NCBI RefSeq assembly: GCF_000419525.1
Contig: NZ_ATTE01000001.1
Span: forward strand, 3,120,501 to 3,184,500
Reading direction: 5' to 3'
DNA: 64,000 nucleotides
Source of the DNA: Leucothrix mucor DSM 2157
GTDB lineage: Bacteria > Pseudomonadota > Gammaproteobacteria > Thiotrichales > Thiotrichaceae
The position numbers were made by a program, and so were the translations under genes. Each line of letters opens with the position of its first letter. Position 1 is the first letter of the stretch. Positions 1 through 9,011 of this stretch are shown here, in pieces. Below the pieces are notes generated by a model that was given only the letters and a program-made list of their open reading frames with translations, made no database searches and was not told the DNA's origin.

Positions 1-644
1 CCTAAACGCTGGCCTAACTCGTAAGCATCTTTGACAGGGTTAGCACAGGTTTTGTTTTCAACTGGCTGACGGGCTTTTGACTTAGTCATCGCTGCCTGCT
101 GGTCATCTGCACACCACACGCTAACGATTTTATCGTAAGACGGTGAGTTCAAACCGGCACGTGGAAACGCCAAGTACTCAACAGTGATGCCCTTGTCATT
201 AATCTGCTCGATTTCACGATGCAATTTAGCGCAGTAGCCGCAATCAATATCGGTGAATACGCGCAATACGTGCTTCTCATCCTTCGCTTTAAAGACAACC
301 GGCTTACCCGTAAACTCATCCATCATCTTTTTACGAACATCACGCTGAGCCAGCTCAGACATGTTTTGACGGGTTTGCAGGTCTAACAAGTCGCCACTAA
401 TAAAGTACTTCGCATCGGAACTCAGGTAAACGATTTCTGTACCGTACATGACCTGATACAGGCCCGGAATCTGACTTTCGCCAACTGAATCTGGCGGTGA
501 TTTAAACGTCTTAATCAGCACTTCATTCAGCTTTTGTGCCACCGCATCTGAATCAACTGCTTTAGTCGTCGACTCAGCCGCAAAACTTATTCCCGCAACC
601 AGACAAAAACTGATTGTCAGTGCCAATTGTTTTAAATTAATCAT
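1..644 (-). CDS. dsbC: Thiol:disulfide interchange protein DsbC (3' end cut by window)
   Basis: Periplasmic disulfide isomerase that reshuffles wrong disulfides in exported proteins. I translated this frame from an ATG at 644. It begins with a signal peptide (MINLKQLALTISFCLVAG, then an Ala-X-Ala-like cleavage region), followed by the dimerisation domain and a thioredoxin-like domain. The redox motif CGYC sits in the context FTDIDCGYCAKLH, which is typical of DsbC. The frame is still open at base 1, so the C-terminus lies outside the window. It follows xerD on the same strand, as in Escherichia coli (xerD-dsbC-recJ), which supports the DsbC call over DsbG. Confidence 0.9.
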   Translation of the reverse strand, partial: MINLKQLALTISFCLVAGISFAAESTTKAVDSDAVAQKLNEVLIKTFKSPPDSVGESQIPGLYQVMYGTEIVYLSSDAKYFISGDLLDLQTRQNMSELAQRDVRKKMMDEFTGKPVVFKAKDEKHVLRVFTDIDCGYCAKLHREIEQINDKGITVEYLAFPRAGLNSPSYDKIVSVWCADDQQAAMTKSKARQPVENKTCANPVKDAYELGQRL

Positions 645-741
645 TGTTAGTTTTAATACCCTGTTTTTTTAAATACGTTAATCAGAATACGCTGTCAGCA
701 GGCTGAATGGATACATTAAAACCATTACCGTCATTTAATAG

Positions 742-1638
742 TCAGCCGCGGGGGTGGTGCAGCTGATGAACTTCCTGCAGACGCGCTTGTGCGATGTGCG
801 TGTAAATCTGAGTGGTTGACAGGTCGCTATGGCCTAACAACATTTGTAAGACTCTTAAATCAGCCCCATGGTTCAATAAATGTGTCGCAAAAGCGTGCCG
901 CAAGGTATGTGGTGACAGCGTTTGTTCAATACCGGCCAGTACGGCATAGCGCTTAATTAGGTACCAAAATGCCTGACGACTCATCCCTGCACCGCGCCGA
1001 GTCACAAAGACATCATTGCAAACGCCATGACCTCGCATCAGCTCCGGACGTGACACACTGAAGTATTCATTCACCCAATCAACCGCCACATCACCCAAAG
1101 GCACCAATCGCTCTTTACTGCCTTTACCAATCACTCTGACGACACCCATTTGCAAATTAATCTGCGATAAGCTTAGCGTCACTAATTCGGATACTCGTAA
1201 ACCAGTGGCGTATAGCAATTCAAGCATAGCCCGATCTCGCAGCCCTAACATGTCTTCGATATCGGGCGCCTCCAGCAGCAGATCGATCTGAGTCTCTGAC
1301 AGCGAACCGGGCAAACTGCGACCAATGCGCGGCGCATCAATTAGTGAAGTAGGGTCTTCGCTGACCGTGCCTTGGCGCACTTGGTAACGATAAAATCGCC
1401 GCAAACTGGATAACACACGCGCCATACTGCTGCTCTTAGCCCCCGCTTTACCGCGAAAAGCCAGATACTGCTGCACATTCACACTATCGGCTTCAGTCAA
1501 CGTGAGCTTGGGCTCTTTTTCCAGCCACTCTCCCCACGCTTTAAGATCACGTCCATAAGCCGCGAGCGTGTTTTGACTGAGGCCGCGCTCCGACCACAGT
1601 GCATCCAAGAAGCTTTCAATTCGCTGCTGAGTATCCAA
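742..1638 (-). CDS. xerD: Site-specific tyrosine recombinase XerD
   Basis: Catalyses dif-site recombination with XerC to resolve chromosome dimers at the septum. The 298-residue protein has an N-terminal SAM-like core-binding domain (about 1-100) and a C-terminal catalytic domain. The catalytic residues are readable: R148, K172, H244, R247, H270 and nucleophile Y279, the same numbering as E. coli XerD. The C-terminal tail HQLHHPRG is the XerD signature and argues against XerC. dsbC lies about 100 bp downstream on the same strand, matching known synteny. Confidence 0.96.
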   Translation of the reverse strand: MDTQQRIESFLDALWSERGLSQNTLAAYGRDLKAWGEWLEKEPKLTLTEADSVNVQQYLAFRGKAGAKSSSMARVLSSLRRFYRYQVRQGTVSEDPTSLIDAPRIGRSLPGSLSETQIDLLLEAPDIEDMLGLRDRAMLELLYATGLRVSELVTLSLSQINLQMGVVRVIGKGSKERLVPLGDVAVDWVNEYFSVSRPELMRGHGVCNDVFVTRRGAGMSRQAFWYLIKRYAVLAGIEQTLSPHTLRHAFATHLLNHGADLRVLQMLLGHSDLSTTQIYTHIAQARLQEVHQLHHPRG

Positions 1639-1666
1639 GTGCTGCTTACCTCAAGCCCTTGGGCTG

Positions 1667-2257
1667 TTATAAATCGTCACTAGTCAGAATAGCGTCATCC
1701 GCCGGACTTGAACGCACGATTTTGCCGTTAAAGTCGCCGCCGCCATAGAAATCAACCGTTTTAATACTTGGGAATACTTCAGCAAAGGTGATTTGTATAC
1801 TTTTCAAAGAGTCTAAACAGTCATACACATACGTTAGCTCAAAGTCGCTATGACCATCAGCATCACCCACCTTGTGCGAGCCATCTTCTTCATCGGCATG
1901 CTCATGATCGTCATCTTCGTGCTTATGATAGGTCAACATATCTGATTCCATATGTGAGCTATTTGGCACACAAACGCCCGCCGGAGAGACCTTAAATAAA
2001 GCTGGTAATGCAGACTCCTGATACAGCTTTTCATACTGCATGTTAAGCCATTGCTGACGCTCCACGCCTTCCGGAGAATCTTCAAAGCCGAGCAAGTCAA
2101 TCGATGGGATAGCCATCTTGAAGGTGATCATTGAGTCCTGCTTAGTCACTGCAACCGCCATGGTGCCGTGCTCATGTGGGCCATACAAAGCTTGCGCACT
2201 CACTGCGGTCAGTGTCAGAGGTAATACTACAGCCGCTAATCCGGTTAAAAATTTCAT
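1667..2257 (-). CDS. DUF2796 (ZrgA-like) periplasmic metal-site protein
   Basis: The protein has 196 residues with a signal peptide (MKFLTGLAAVVLPLTLTAVSA) and then the YGPHEHGTMAVAV motif that opens DUF2796 proteins. A His/Asp/Glu-rich segment at about residues 110-138 (HKHEDDDHEHADEED and further HS/DGHSD) is a likely zinc-binding loop. Family knowledge: members such as Vibrio ZrgA are periplasmic and linked to zinc acquisition with an ABC importer. No ABC importer lies beside it here, so the transport role is inference. It is upstream of xerD on the same strand with a 28-bp gap. Confidence 0.75.
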   Translation of the reverse strand: MKFLTGLAAVVLPLTLTAVSAQALYGPHEHGTMAVAVTKQDSMITFKMAIPSIDLLGFEDSPEGVERQQWLNMQYEKLYQESALPALFKVSPAGVCVPNSSHMESDMLTYHKHEDDDHEHADEEDGSHKVGDADGHSDFELTYVYDCLDSLKSIQITFAEVFPSIKTVDFYGGGDFNGKIVRSSPADDAILTSDDL

Positions 2258-2378
2258 GCATTTATCTCAGTAATTAAAATTATCAATTGTGCAGCCAAAT
2301 CTGCAATGGCAGAACAGGCACGCATTTGTCATTATTTTCAGTATAATACCGCAGCCAATTTATCTAAGGAATTTTAGC

Positions 2379-3146
2379 ATGTCACCGTTTCTGAAAACAG
2401 CGATCGAAGCCGCTCAAGCCGCCCAACTGGTTATTGATAAGTACTATGCCGGCGAGTTTGAAGTAGAAATTAAACCCGATCAAAGCCCCGTCACCATTGC
2501 GGATGTCGAAACGGAAGAAACCATCAAGCGGATCATTTTGAATGCATTCCCTGACCATGGCTTTTTTGGTGAGGAAACCGGCAAAGTAAATGAAGATGCG
2601 GACTACAACTGGTTAATCGACCCCATTGATGGCACCAAGAGCTTTGTGCGCGGCTACCCTTTCTTCTCTACTCAAATTGCACTGATGTATAAAGGTGAGC
2701 TGATTGTCGGCGTCTCAAACGCGCCAGGCTTTAAAGAAATGGCCTATGCGGAAAAAGGCCAAGGCGCTTGGCTTAACGGTGAAAAAATACAGGTCAGCGA
2801 CATTCAAGAGCTAAGTAAATCCACATTATCGCTGGGTAATATCGCGACTATCGCAGGCAAGCCACAGTGGCAAACGCTTGGTGGACTGATTCAGGATGTG
2901 CATCGCATTCGCGGATACGGTGACTTCTACCACTACCACCTGCTAGCCAGTGGCAAGATCGACATCATTATCGAATCAGATGTAAACATTCTGGATATCG
3001 CCGCCTTGTCCGTTATTGTTAACGAAGCAGGCGGCTGCTTTACGGATTTGTCTGGCAATGTACTGACGTTAGACACAACAACAGTATTGGCTTGTAACAC
3101 GAAAGCCATGCACCAAAGCATGCTAGATCGCGTGCAATACAGCTAA
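2379..3146 (+). CDS. hisN: Inositol-monophosphatase-family phosphatase, HisN-like histidinol-phosphatase
   Basis: Mg-dependent phosphatase of the inositol monophosphatase superfamily, most like the HisN histidinol-phosphate phosphatases of histidine synthesis. Metal-binding motifs are present: GEETG near residue 65, then DPIDGTKSFVRGYP, and a C-terminal NILDIAALSVIVNEAGG. The canonical WD of the last motif is LD here. The frame stays open 30 codons upstream, but I start at ATG 2379, which is preceded by AAGGA at 2366-2370 and matches the family length (255 residues). No other his gene is nearby, so the substrate is inferred from family only. Confidence 0.75.
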   Translation: MSPFLKTAIEAAQAAQLVIDKYYAGEFEVEIKPDQSPVTIADVETEETIKRIILNAFPDHGFFGEETGKVNEDADYNWLIDPIDGTKSFVRGYPFFSTQIALMYKGELIVGVSNAPGFKEMAYAEKGQGAWLNGEKIQVSDIQELSKSTLSLGNIATIAGKPQWQTLGGLIQDVHRIRGYGDFYHYHLLASGKIDIIIESDVNILDIAALSVIVNEAGGCFTDLSGNVLTLDTTTVLACNTKAMHQSMLDRVQYS

Positions 3147-3167
3147 ACCATCAACGCATTACCCCGC

Positions 3168-3193
3168 GGGGCTCTAGCTTTCTTTAGAGCCCC
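3168..3193. terminator. Stem-loop between convergent hisN-like and fmdB genes
   Basis: GGGGCTCTA at 3168-3176 pairs with TAGAGCCCC at 3185-3193, a 9-bp GC-rich stem with an 8-nt loop. It lies at the convergence of the two genes and overlaps the last codons of fmdB. Neither side has a clear T-run, so it may slow or stabilise transcript ends rather than act as a classic terminator. Confidence 0.35.
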
Positions 3194-3401
3194 CACTATC
3201 CGTTAAATTCTTTTTCTTTCCACTTTTAAAATCTGTCTCGTACCAGCCGCTACCACTTAAACGGAAGCCCGCTGCCGCAATCTTCTTCTTTAACGCTGGC
3301 TTGCCACAGGCAGGACAAACGGTTAGCGGTGCATCGCTTATTTTCTGAATAAACTCTTCGGAATGCTCGCACTCGGCACATTGATATTCGTAAATTGGCA
3401 T
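3174..3401 (-). CDS. FmdB-family zinc ribbon protein
   Basis: Small protein (75 residues) of the FmdB/CxxC_CXXC_SSSS regulatory family. It starts MPIYEYQCAECEHSEEFIQK and carries two CxxC knuckles (CAEC near residue 8 and CPAC near residue 33), which should bind one zinc. The family also has the GWYETDFK segment seen here. The frame is open further upstream, but ATG 3401 gives the canonical MPIYEY start and has GAGG six to ten bases upstream. Function in this family is poorly defined; in proteobacteria it is often a stand-alone small protein. Confidence 0.85.
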   Translation of the reverse strand: MPIYEYQCAECEHSEEFIQKISDAPLTVCPACGKPALKKKIAAAGFRLSGSGWYETDFKSGKKKNLTDSGGSKES

Positions 3402-3729
3402 GCTTAACCTCAAAAAATACAATAGAACTTCAGTCACTGAAATATTGGCGCGAAGCATAGACTTTTCAAGGCTATAGAAGCAACCAAAATACTTTATTAC
3501 TCGCCCGTTAACGTCACGCCAGCGCTCCCTCTAGCGCACACTTTACACACTCTCGTCGCGCAGAGTTTAAGCACTCTCTCTGAGTACAAAATCACCTACC
3601 GACCATCCGGCTCCCTTTTCGCTACCGTCTGATAGTAAATGCATTCCAAATTAACGGCAGCTGAATTAACTATAGCGAAAAACCTACTACCCCCACCCCT
3701 CAAATTATAACTATCTACGAGGATAGACA
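3402..3729. other. Gene-free interval between fmdB and the sugar transferase
   Basis: This 328-bp divergent spacer must hold the promoters for fmdB (leftward) and the sugar transferase (rightward). I see a good ribosome binding site, GAGGA at 3719-3723, six bases before ATG 3730. No convincing -35/-10 pair, tRNA or repeat was found. A 73-codon minus-strand frame across it has no family resemblance and overlaps the next gene, so I do not call it. Confidence 0.5.
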
Positions 3730-4383
3730 ATGGAAAAAGTGACGGCTCAATGGAAGGGCTCCAGTATAGACCTTGGCAATAATATGCTAAAAAGAACGGT
3801 GGACTGTATTGGATCACTAGTATTAATAATAATTTTTTCCCCTATCTTGGCCATTATTGCACTGCTGATTCGCCGCGACGGTGGCTCAAGCATCTATAAA
3901 CAAGAACGGATTGGCTACGGCGGAAAAACCTTTAAATGTTACAAGTTTCGCAGCATGGTGATGAACTCCAAGCAACGCCTGGAAGAAGTATTAGCAGCAG
4001 ACCCTAAAGCGCGTGAAGAATGGGAAAATGACTTCAAACTGAAGAATGATCCTCGCATTACGGCGATTGGTAACTTTCTGCGCAAGACCAGCTTGGATGA
4101 GTTGCCACAGTTATTCAATGTACTGCAAGGCGACATGAGCTTAGTTGGCCCACGTCCGGTTGTGCCTGATGAGTTACCACGCTATGGCGCACTGACTCAA
4201 AAATATCTCTCAGCCCGTCCGGGTATGACAGGTCTTTGGCAGGTTAGCGGCAGAAATGATGTCACCTATCGTGAGCGTGTAAGTCTTGATTGTTATTACA
4301 TCGAAAACTGGAAGTTGCACACCGACTTCGTATTGATGCTAAAAACTGTCACCGTTATTTTTCATGGCAAAGGTGCTTACTAA
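3730..4383 (+). CDS. Undecaprenyl-phosphate sugar-1-phosphate transferase (WbaP/bacterial sugar transferase family)
   Basis: Initiates polysaccharide repeat-unit assembly by moving a sugar-1-phosphate onto undecaprenyl phosphate at the cytoplasmic membrane. The 217-residue protein is the minimal catalytic form: one hydrophobic re-entrant helix (about residues 27-47) followed by the PGT domain. Conserved motifs are KFRSM, the block LRKTSLDELPQLFNV and GDMSLVGPRPV, and RPGMTGLWQVSGR. The C-terminus IFHGKGAY is WbaP-like. The sugar cannot be read from sequence. It likely serves the same exopolysaccharide as the ligase, glycosidase-like and Wzz genes at 7.7-13.5 kb. Confidence 0.88.
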   Translation: MEKVTAQWKGSSIDLGNNMLKRTVDCIGSLVLIIIFSPILAIIALLIRRDGGSSIYKQERIGYGGKTFKCYKFRSMVMNSKQRLEEVLAADPKAREEWENDFKLKNDPRITAIGNFLRKTSLDELPQLFNVLQGDMSLVGPRPVVPDELPRYGALTQKYLSARPGMTGLWQVSGRNDVTYRERVSLDCYYIENWKLHTDFVLMLKTVTVIFHGKGAY

Positions 4384-4563
4384 AGCCTATGTCATCTGGT
4401 TTGTGTCCGATACCCCACGTCGGGCGCAAATCTCCCGTTTACTGCTCACCACCTAAATCCGCCTTTGTAACACCCTCACCTCCTCTCTGATGTTTAAATA
4501 CCATCGCTCGTAGCAATGATCTGTTACTGATTTTCTAAAGGACTTTCTGGTAGGATTATCCGC

Positions 4564-5403
4564 ATGAAAACTATACTGATTACAGGATGCTCAAGTGGCA
4601 TCGGCTACTGCGTGGCCAAAGGCTTGCAGTCCAAAGGCTACCGCGTATTGGCAACCACTCGAAAGCCTGACGATGTAGCGCGCCTACAGCAAGAAGGGCT
4701 AGAAAGCTTTGTGCTGGATGTCAGTGATTCAAACAGCATTATCAATGCCGTTGAGACCATTGAAACCTTATGCAATGGCGAGCTGTATGCGGTATTCAAT
4801 AACGCCGGCTACGGACAAGCCGGTGCTGTTGAAGACTTAAGCCGAGAAGCCATGGAAAAGCAATTCGCTACCAATGTGTTTGGCGCGATGGAACTGACCA
4901 ATCGCTTGATCCCCTTACTCAGAAAACAAAGTGCTGCGCGAATTTTATTTAATAGCTCCGTGTTAGGCCTAATCACTCTGCCATATCGTGGCGCTTACAA
5001 TGCCAGCAAGTTTGCCATGGAAGGTTTTGCCGACACGCTGCGCTTAGAACTTCACCGCACTAAGATTGACGTTAGCTTGATCGAGCCAGGCCCGGTCACT
5101 AGCCATTTTCGCCCCAACTCTCTGGCAGCCTTAAAAGCGAATATTGATATCGAAGGCAGCGTTCACCGCAAACAGTATCAGCGACAAATAAAACGCATGG
5201 AAACCGTTGGCCCCAGCGCGCCATTTACACTACCGCCCGAGGCCGTTTTGGCAAAAGTCATTCATGCATTGGAAAGTAACAAGCCAAAGCCTCGTTATTA
5301 CGTCACCTTCCCCACTTACTTATTTGGGACTTTGCGCAGAATTCTCCCCACCCGCTGGCTGGATAAGGTACTTTTGTATGTTTCAAAATCGGAAATGCAA
5401 TAA
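4564..5403 (+). CDS. Short-chain dehydrogenase/reductase (SDR)
   Basis: NAD(P)-dependent oxidoreductase of the classical SDR family (279 residues). Visible motifs are the cofactor-binding TGCSSGIG near residue 7, NNAGYGQ near residue 80, and the catalytic pair in AYNASKFAMEGF with a Ser (NSS) upstream. The C-terminal region (PKPRYYVTFPTYLFG, then LRRILPTRWLDKVL) is like YbbO-type SDRs. The substrate cannot be read. It lies two bases upstream of the DUF4743-Nudix gene and close to the M17 peptidase gene, so the three probably share a transcript. Confidence 0.85.
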   Translation: MKTILITGCSSGIGYCVAKGLQSKGYRVLATTRKPDDVARLQQEGLESFVLDVSDSNSIINAVETIETLCNGELYAVFNNAGYGQAGAVEDLSREAMEKQFATNVFGAMELTNRLIPLLRKQSAARILFNSSVLGLITLPYRGAYNASKFAMEGFADTLRLELHRTKIDVSLIEPGPVTSHFRPNSLAALKANIDIEGSVHRKQYQRQIKRMETVGPSAPFTLPPEAVLAKVIHALESNKPKPRYYVTFPTYLFGTLRRILPTRWLDKVLLYVSKSEMQ

Positions 5404-5405
5404 CT

Positions 5406-6272
5406 ATGGGCTATCTAAGACATATCCGGCAATGCAATCAATTCGCAGCTGAAGACTTTTTACCGTTCTACATTGGTCAACAGTGTTACGGTTTAACCCA
5501 TAAAAATCACATTAGTCATCTGTTGGATTGGCCTGAGGTGTTTGATGCTGATGGCGAAGGTTTGTACCTGAATCCAGCTCTGGATACTCCGGAAGCTCGC
5601 ACTCAGGCAGTTGACCCCATTATGCGCAGCCTGCACCAGCAAGGCGTAATCGATTCATGGGTCGGTGAGCAATACAGCATTAGTACGACCTTTGGCGGTA
5701 ACTCGATGATGTTGATCGAGCGGGCCGCTGTCGCGTTTCTTGGCATTAAGGGCTACGGCATTCACATGAATGGTCTGGTGCAAAAAGCGGATGGTGTTTA
5801 TGTGTGGGTTGCGGTGCGCTCATTAAGCAAACCTTTCTGGCCGGGCCAATTAGATCAAATGGTCGCTGGTGGCCAACCTGAGGGCATCGGCTTGCTCGAT
5901 AACTTAGTAAAAGAGGCCGGTGAAGAGGCCGCTATTCCAGAGTCCGTCGCTCGAACCGCCAGCTTCGAAGGTGAAATTCATTATTGCGCAGCCACTCATC
6001 GCGGCATTAACAATGATGGCATTTTCATTTATGACCTGTGGCTGGACGAAGACTTTGTACCGCACAATACCGACGGCGAAGTTGAGTCTTTCCAATTGAT
6101 GTCACTGAAAGAAATGGCGGAGATCGTCGAAACCAGCGATAAATTCAAAGATAACTGCAACTTAGTCAATATTGACCTGTTATTGCGACAAGGTGTTATT
6201 GACCAATCACATCCGGAGTATCAGGCAATTACTGATACGCTATACCAACAAAACAATGCGCTGAGCAATTAA
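5406..6272 (+). CDS. DUF4743 domain Nudix hydrolase (thiamine-pyrophosphokinase-associated Nudix type)
   Basis: The 288-residue protein has an N-terminal DUF4743-like region (about 1-115, with FGGNSMMLIERAAVAFLGIK) and a Nudix domain (about 116-250). The Nudix helix reads GGQPEG, then NLVKEAGEEA, a variant of the canonical box that keeps the EE pair but has K-E where R-E is usual. This layout is shared with yeast YJR142W-type and plant Nudix proteins thought to hydrolyse damaged thiamine diphosphates; the substrate here is inference. The start is two bases after the SDR stop, suggesting co-translation. Confidence 0.8.
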   Translation: MGYLRHIRQCNQFAAEDFLPFYIGQQCYGLTHKNHISHLLDWPEVFDADGEGLYLNPALDTPEARTQAVDPIMRSLHQQGVIDSWVGEQYSISTTFGGNSMMLIERAAVAFLGIKGYGIHMNGLVQKADGVYVWVAVRSLSKPFWPGQLDQMVAGGQPEGIGLLDNLVKEAGEEAAIPESVARTASFEGEIHYCAATHRGINNDGIFIYDLWLDEDFVPHNTDGEVESFQLMSLKEMAEIVETSDKFKDNCNLVNIDLLLRQGVIDQSHPEYQAITDTLYQQNNALSN

Positions 6273-6299
6273 GCCAACAACCTGACCCGAGCACCTACT

Positions 6300-7673
6300 A
6301 TGCCTTATACCAGTGACCTCACTCATGACTACATCCCACTTACGCCGGTTCCAAAAAGCCAGCTCGACTCACTGATCAAGCTCTCTAAACCGGTCGTTGC
6401 TAACTGGATTAAACAATCAGGCTTTCAGGCCGGCGAAGGTGAGTTTTGTCTAATCAGCAATGAACACGGCGATTTAAGCGAAGTACTGATTGGCATTCCG
6501 GAAACCGGTGAGCGACGCTGGGCGCTGGCTGGACTGCCATCCAAGCTACCCGCTAAGCGCTACCAACTGCATTGCAACTGGAGCGAAGCCGAACAGACCC
6601 AAGCGCTGATTGGTTGGGGACTGGGTTGTTACCAGTTTGATCACTTCATTGATAAGGATAAACGCAGCGCATTAATTCATTTGCCTCAGTCAATGAAAAC
6701 GACCGTGATGGCTTTTTATGAGTCGCTATGCACCGTACGCGATCTTATCAATATGCCAGCGAACCACATGATGCCAGAGCATTTATCCCAAGAGCTACGC
6801 ACGCTAGCCACGGAATATCATGCCCGCTTTAGTGAAGTAGTTGGTGATGAATTATTGCAGCAGAACTACCCAACAATTCATGCTGTTGGCCGCGCGAGCG
6901 ACCATGCTCCACGCTTGCTGTCATTGCATTGGGGTGACCCTGAGCATAAGAAGCTTATTTTAGTGGGCAAAGGTGTGTGTTTTGATACTGGTGGATTAGA
7001 CCTGAAGCCATCTTCCTCAATGCGCCAAATGAAAAAAGACATGGGTGGTGCGGCGCATGTACTTGGCCTTGCTAAGCTGATTATGTCGCTTAAGCTTCCT
7101 GTGTCGTTAGAAGTCTTGATCCCAGCCGTTGATAATGCTGTTTCCGGCGATGCCTTTCGCCCTGGCGATGTGATTGTGACCCGCAGTGGTATCAGCGTCG
7201 AGATTGACAATACTGATGCCGAAGGTCGTCTAGTACTTTGTGATGCGCTAACGCAAGCCTGTGAAGACGAACCTGATCTGATTCTGGACTTTGCCACACT
7301 TACTGGCGCTGCCCGCGTGGCATTAGGCACCGAAGTGCCAGTATTATTCAGCAACCATGATGAGTTAGCTCGTGATATTCATCAGCAATCGATTAAAAGC
7401 GAAGAGTTGATCTGGCAATTGCCTTTGTATAAGCCTTACTTTGGCGGACTCAAAAGCACTGTTGCTGACATGATGAATGCAACGTCTGGTGGCTATGGTG
7501 GCGCAATCACGGCTGCTTTATATCTAAATGAATTTGTGGATGATGATATTGAGTGGGGACATATTGATCTGATGGCCTTTAATATTCGTGATCGCCCCGG
7601 ACGGCCGATCGGTGGAGAAGCTATGGGATTGTTCTCAGTATTTGATTACTTGCAGAGTCGCTACACAGAATAA
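6300..7673 (+). CDS. M17 leucyl aminopeptidase family protein
   Basis: Cytosolic dizinc aminopeptidase of family M17 (457 residues), which removes N-terminal residues from peptides. The C-terminal catalytic domain is clear: GKGVCFDTGGLDLKP, then MKKDMGGAAHVLGLA with the metal-binding Lys and Asp, and NTDAEGRLVLCDAL with the Asp-Glu-Gly-Arg catalytic motif. The N-terminal domain is divergent and shorter than in E. coli PepA (503 residues), so this is the shorter subfamily, not PepA itself. It is the last gene of the SDR-Nudix-peptidase run and is followed by a stem-loop terminator. Confidence 0.9.
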   Translation: MPYTSDLTHDYIPLTPVPKSQLDSLIKLSKPVVANWIKQSGFQAGEGEFCLISNEHGDLSEVLIGIPETGERRWALAGLPSKLPAKRYQLHCNWSEAEQTQALIGWGLGCYQFDHFIDKDKRSALIHLPQSMKTTVMAFYESLCTVRDLINMPANHMMPEHLSQELRTLATEYHARFSEVVGDELLQQNYPTIHAVGRASDHAPRLLSLHWGDPEHKKLILVGKGVCFDTGGLDLKPSSSMRQMKKDMGGAAHVLGLAKLIMSLKLPVSLEVLIPAVDNAVSGDAFRPGDVIVTRSGISVEIDNTDAEGRLVLCDALTQACEDEPDLILDFATLTGAARVALGTEVPVLFSNHDELARDIHQQSIKSEELIWQLPLYKPYFGGLKSTVADMMNATSGGYGGAITAALYLNEFVDDDIEWGHIDLMAFNIRDRPGRPIGGEAMGLFSVFDYLQSRYTE

Positions 7674-7682
7674 ATGTTAGCA

Positions 7683-7713
7683 AAACCTGCCTGATACACT
7701 ATCGGGCAGGTTT
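7683..7713. terminator. Bidirectional Rho-independent terminator
   Basis: A 13-bp stem with one G-T wobble (7683-7695 with 7701-7713) closes a 5-base loop, ACACT. It begins with AAA and ends with TTT, so it can terminate both the rightward peptidase operon and the leftward ligase gene that converge here. Confidence 0.75.
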
Positions 7714-7757
7714 CTAAAAAGATCAGCGTAAAAGCGTCATGTAAGCTTTAGGATGAG

Positions 7758-9011
7758 CTAGGCCACCCGATACATGGCTTGCTTGAGCGCTGTTTGCTCT
7801 GCCGCTCTTTTCCGCGAATAGTACAAACCATGAGCGCCGATCACCGCCCATACAAACCAGATTTCTTTCAGGTTTTGTGAGTGAAGCGTCATCTGGGACA
7901 CCGCAATCGTCACCCATAAGGTCAGCAAAAAGAACTTTGTTTCAATATCGCACTTCAGCGCGTAGTAAAGCAAACTACCAACCATCAGCAAATAAATCGC
8001 CAAGCCAATGAGCCCATTCTCAGTCAGAATTTGCACGTAGGAGTTGTGCGCCCAAGCAAATTCAACATGATAAGGGTTTAGCACTACGCCTAATGAGCCA
8101 GTTCCATTCCCCAAAAGCGGACTGTCCTTCCACGCATCGATACTGTGCTGCCAAATAACTTCCCGATAGTTCAAATCCCCTGACTTCAAAGACTTACCTA
8201 GTGAGAAAATGCGCTCTACCGAAGCCGCTGGCGCAAGACTAACAACGCCTATCGCCCCCCCAATTACACCACCGGTATAAATCATTTTCAGATTGAACGA
8301 CGCTTTGCGTTGTGTGAATGCCAGATACATTAAACCGATCACTCCCGTGACCAGACCAGTTCGGGTACCGGTTAAAAAGATTCCGTAGAAGATGATGGGA
8401 ATGCTGGCAACATTAAATAACCTAGCCAGTGGGTGCCGATATTGTGTGTAAAGCCACACCGCCATTGGAATACCTAATGACAGAATAATGGCCATATTAT
8501 CGGTTTCGATATGCTCAACCGTGTAACGGTTGTAATAAGGGCCGGTCACACCGTTTAAAAAATTGTTAAAGATAATGCCGGTTGCGGTCAAAGTCCCGCA
8601 GACATAAGCCTGATACGCCCAGCGAAACTTATAAGGAATATTAATCAAGTAGGTAAACATAAACGACATCATGATAAGCATGAAGTACGTTTTCAGAATT
8701 TCCGGCCCCCAACTCATGGCTGGCGTCCACCAAATCCCGACTAGATACCAAACCGCCAGCAGCAGTGCAAATAGGTTGAATGCTGAAAAATCACGATGTG
8801 AGCCATGCAGCACTACCATTAGCAGTGTTAATGCCAGTGTCGGCATTGCGACAACTTTAGCTAAACCATCGTAAAGCCCCTCACCCCATGGGATCAGGAA
8901 AATCATCAACAATAAAAGCATCCACGTCATTTTATGCACGATGCCCATCGGTGGTGCGACCACAATCGGTATTGAAGCGTTTGCACGTGAAACTTTAAAG
9001 AGACTGGCCAT
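7758..9011 (-). CDS. O-antigen ligase/polymerase family membrane protein
   Basis: Polytopic inner-membrane protein (417 residues, about ten to twelve hydrophobic segments) of the Wzy_C/WaaL superfamily. These proteins either polymerise polysaccharide repeat units or transfer the polymer to an acceptor on the periplasmic side. Typical motifs are FLTGTRTGLVTG in the middle and the large periplasmic loop ending HNSYVQILTENGLIGL, which holds the conserved His. The protein cannot be assigned to ligase or polymerase by sequence alone. It is divergent from the glycosidase-like gene at 9230 and near the Wzz gene, so a polymerase role for the local exopolysaccharide is plausible. Confidence 0.85.
   Translation of the reverse strand: MASLFKVSRANASIPIVVAPPMGIVHKMTWMLLLLMIFLIPWGEGLYDGLAKVVAMPTLALTLLMVVLHGSHRDFSAFNLFALLLAVWYLVGIWWTPAMSWGPEILKTYFMLIMMSFMFTYLINIPYKFRWAYQAYVCGTLTATGIIFNNFLNGVTGPYYNRYTVEHIETDNMAIILSLGIPMAVWLYTQYRHPLARLFNVASIPIIFYGIFLTGTRTGLVTGVIGLMYLAFTQRKASFNLKMIYTGGVIGGAIGVVSLAPAASVERIFSLGKSLKSGDLNYREVIWQHSIDAWKDSPLLGNGTGSLGVVLNPYHVEFAWAHNSYVQILTENGLIGLAIYLLMVGSLLYYALKCDIETKFFLLTLWVTIAVSQMTLHSQNLKEIWFVWAVIGAHGLYYSRKRAAEQTALKQAMYRVA

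Noticed and set aside
3168-3193. Classic Rho-independent terminator between hisN and fmdB
   Set aside because: Stem is strong, but there is no T-run on either side; kept only as a low-confidence stem-loop.
3596-3817. 73-codon minus-strand frame overlapping the sugar transferase start
   Set aside because: No motif, overlaps the ribosome binding site and first codons of a well-supported gene.
6878-7354. 158-codon minus-strand frame within the M17 peptidase gene
   Set aside because: Antisense to a clear catalytic domain; Ser/Thr-rich shadow with no motif.
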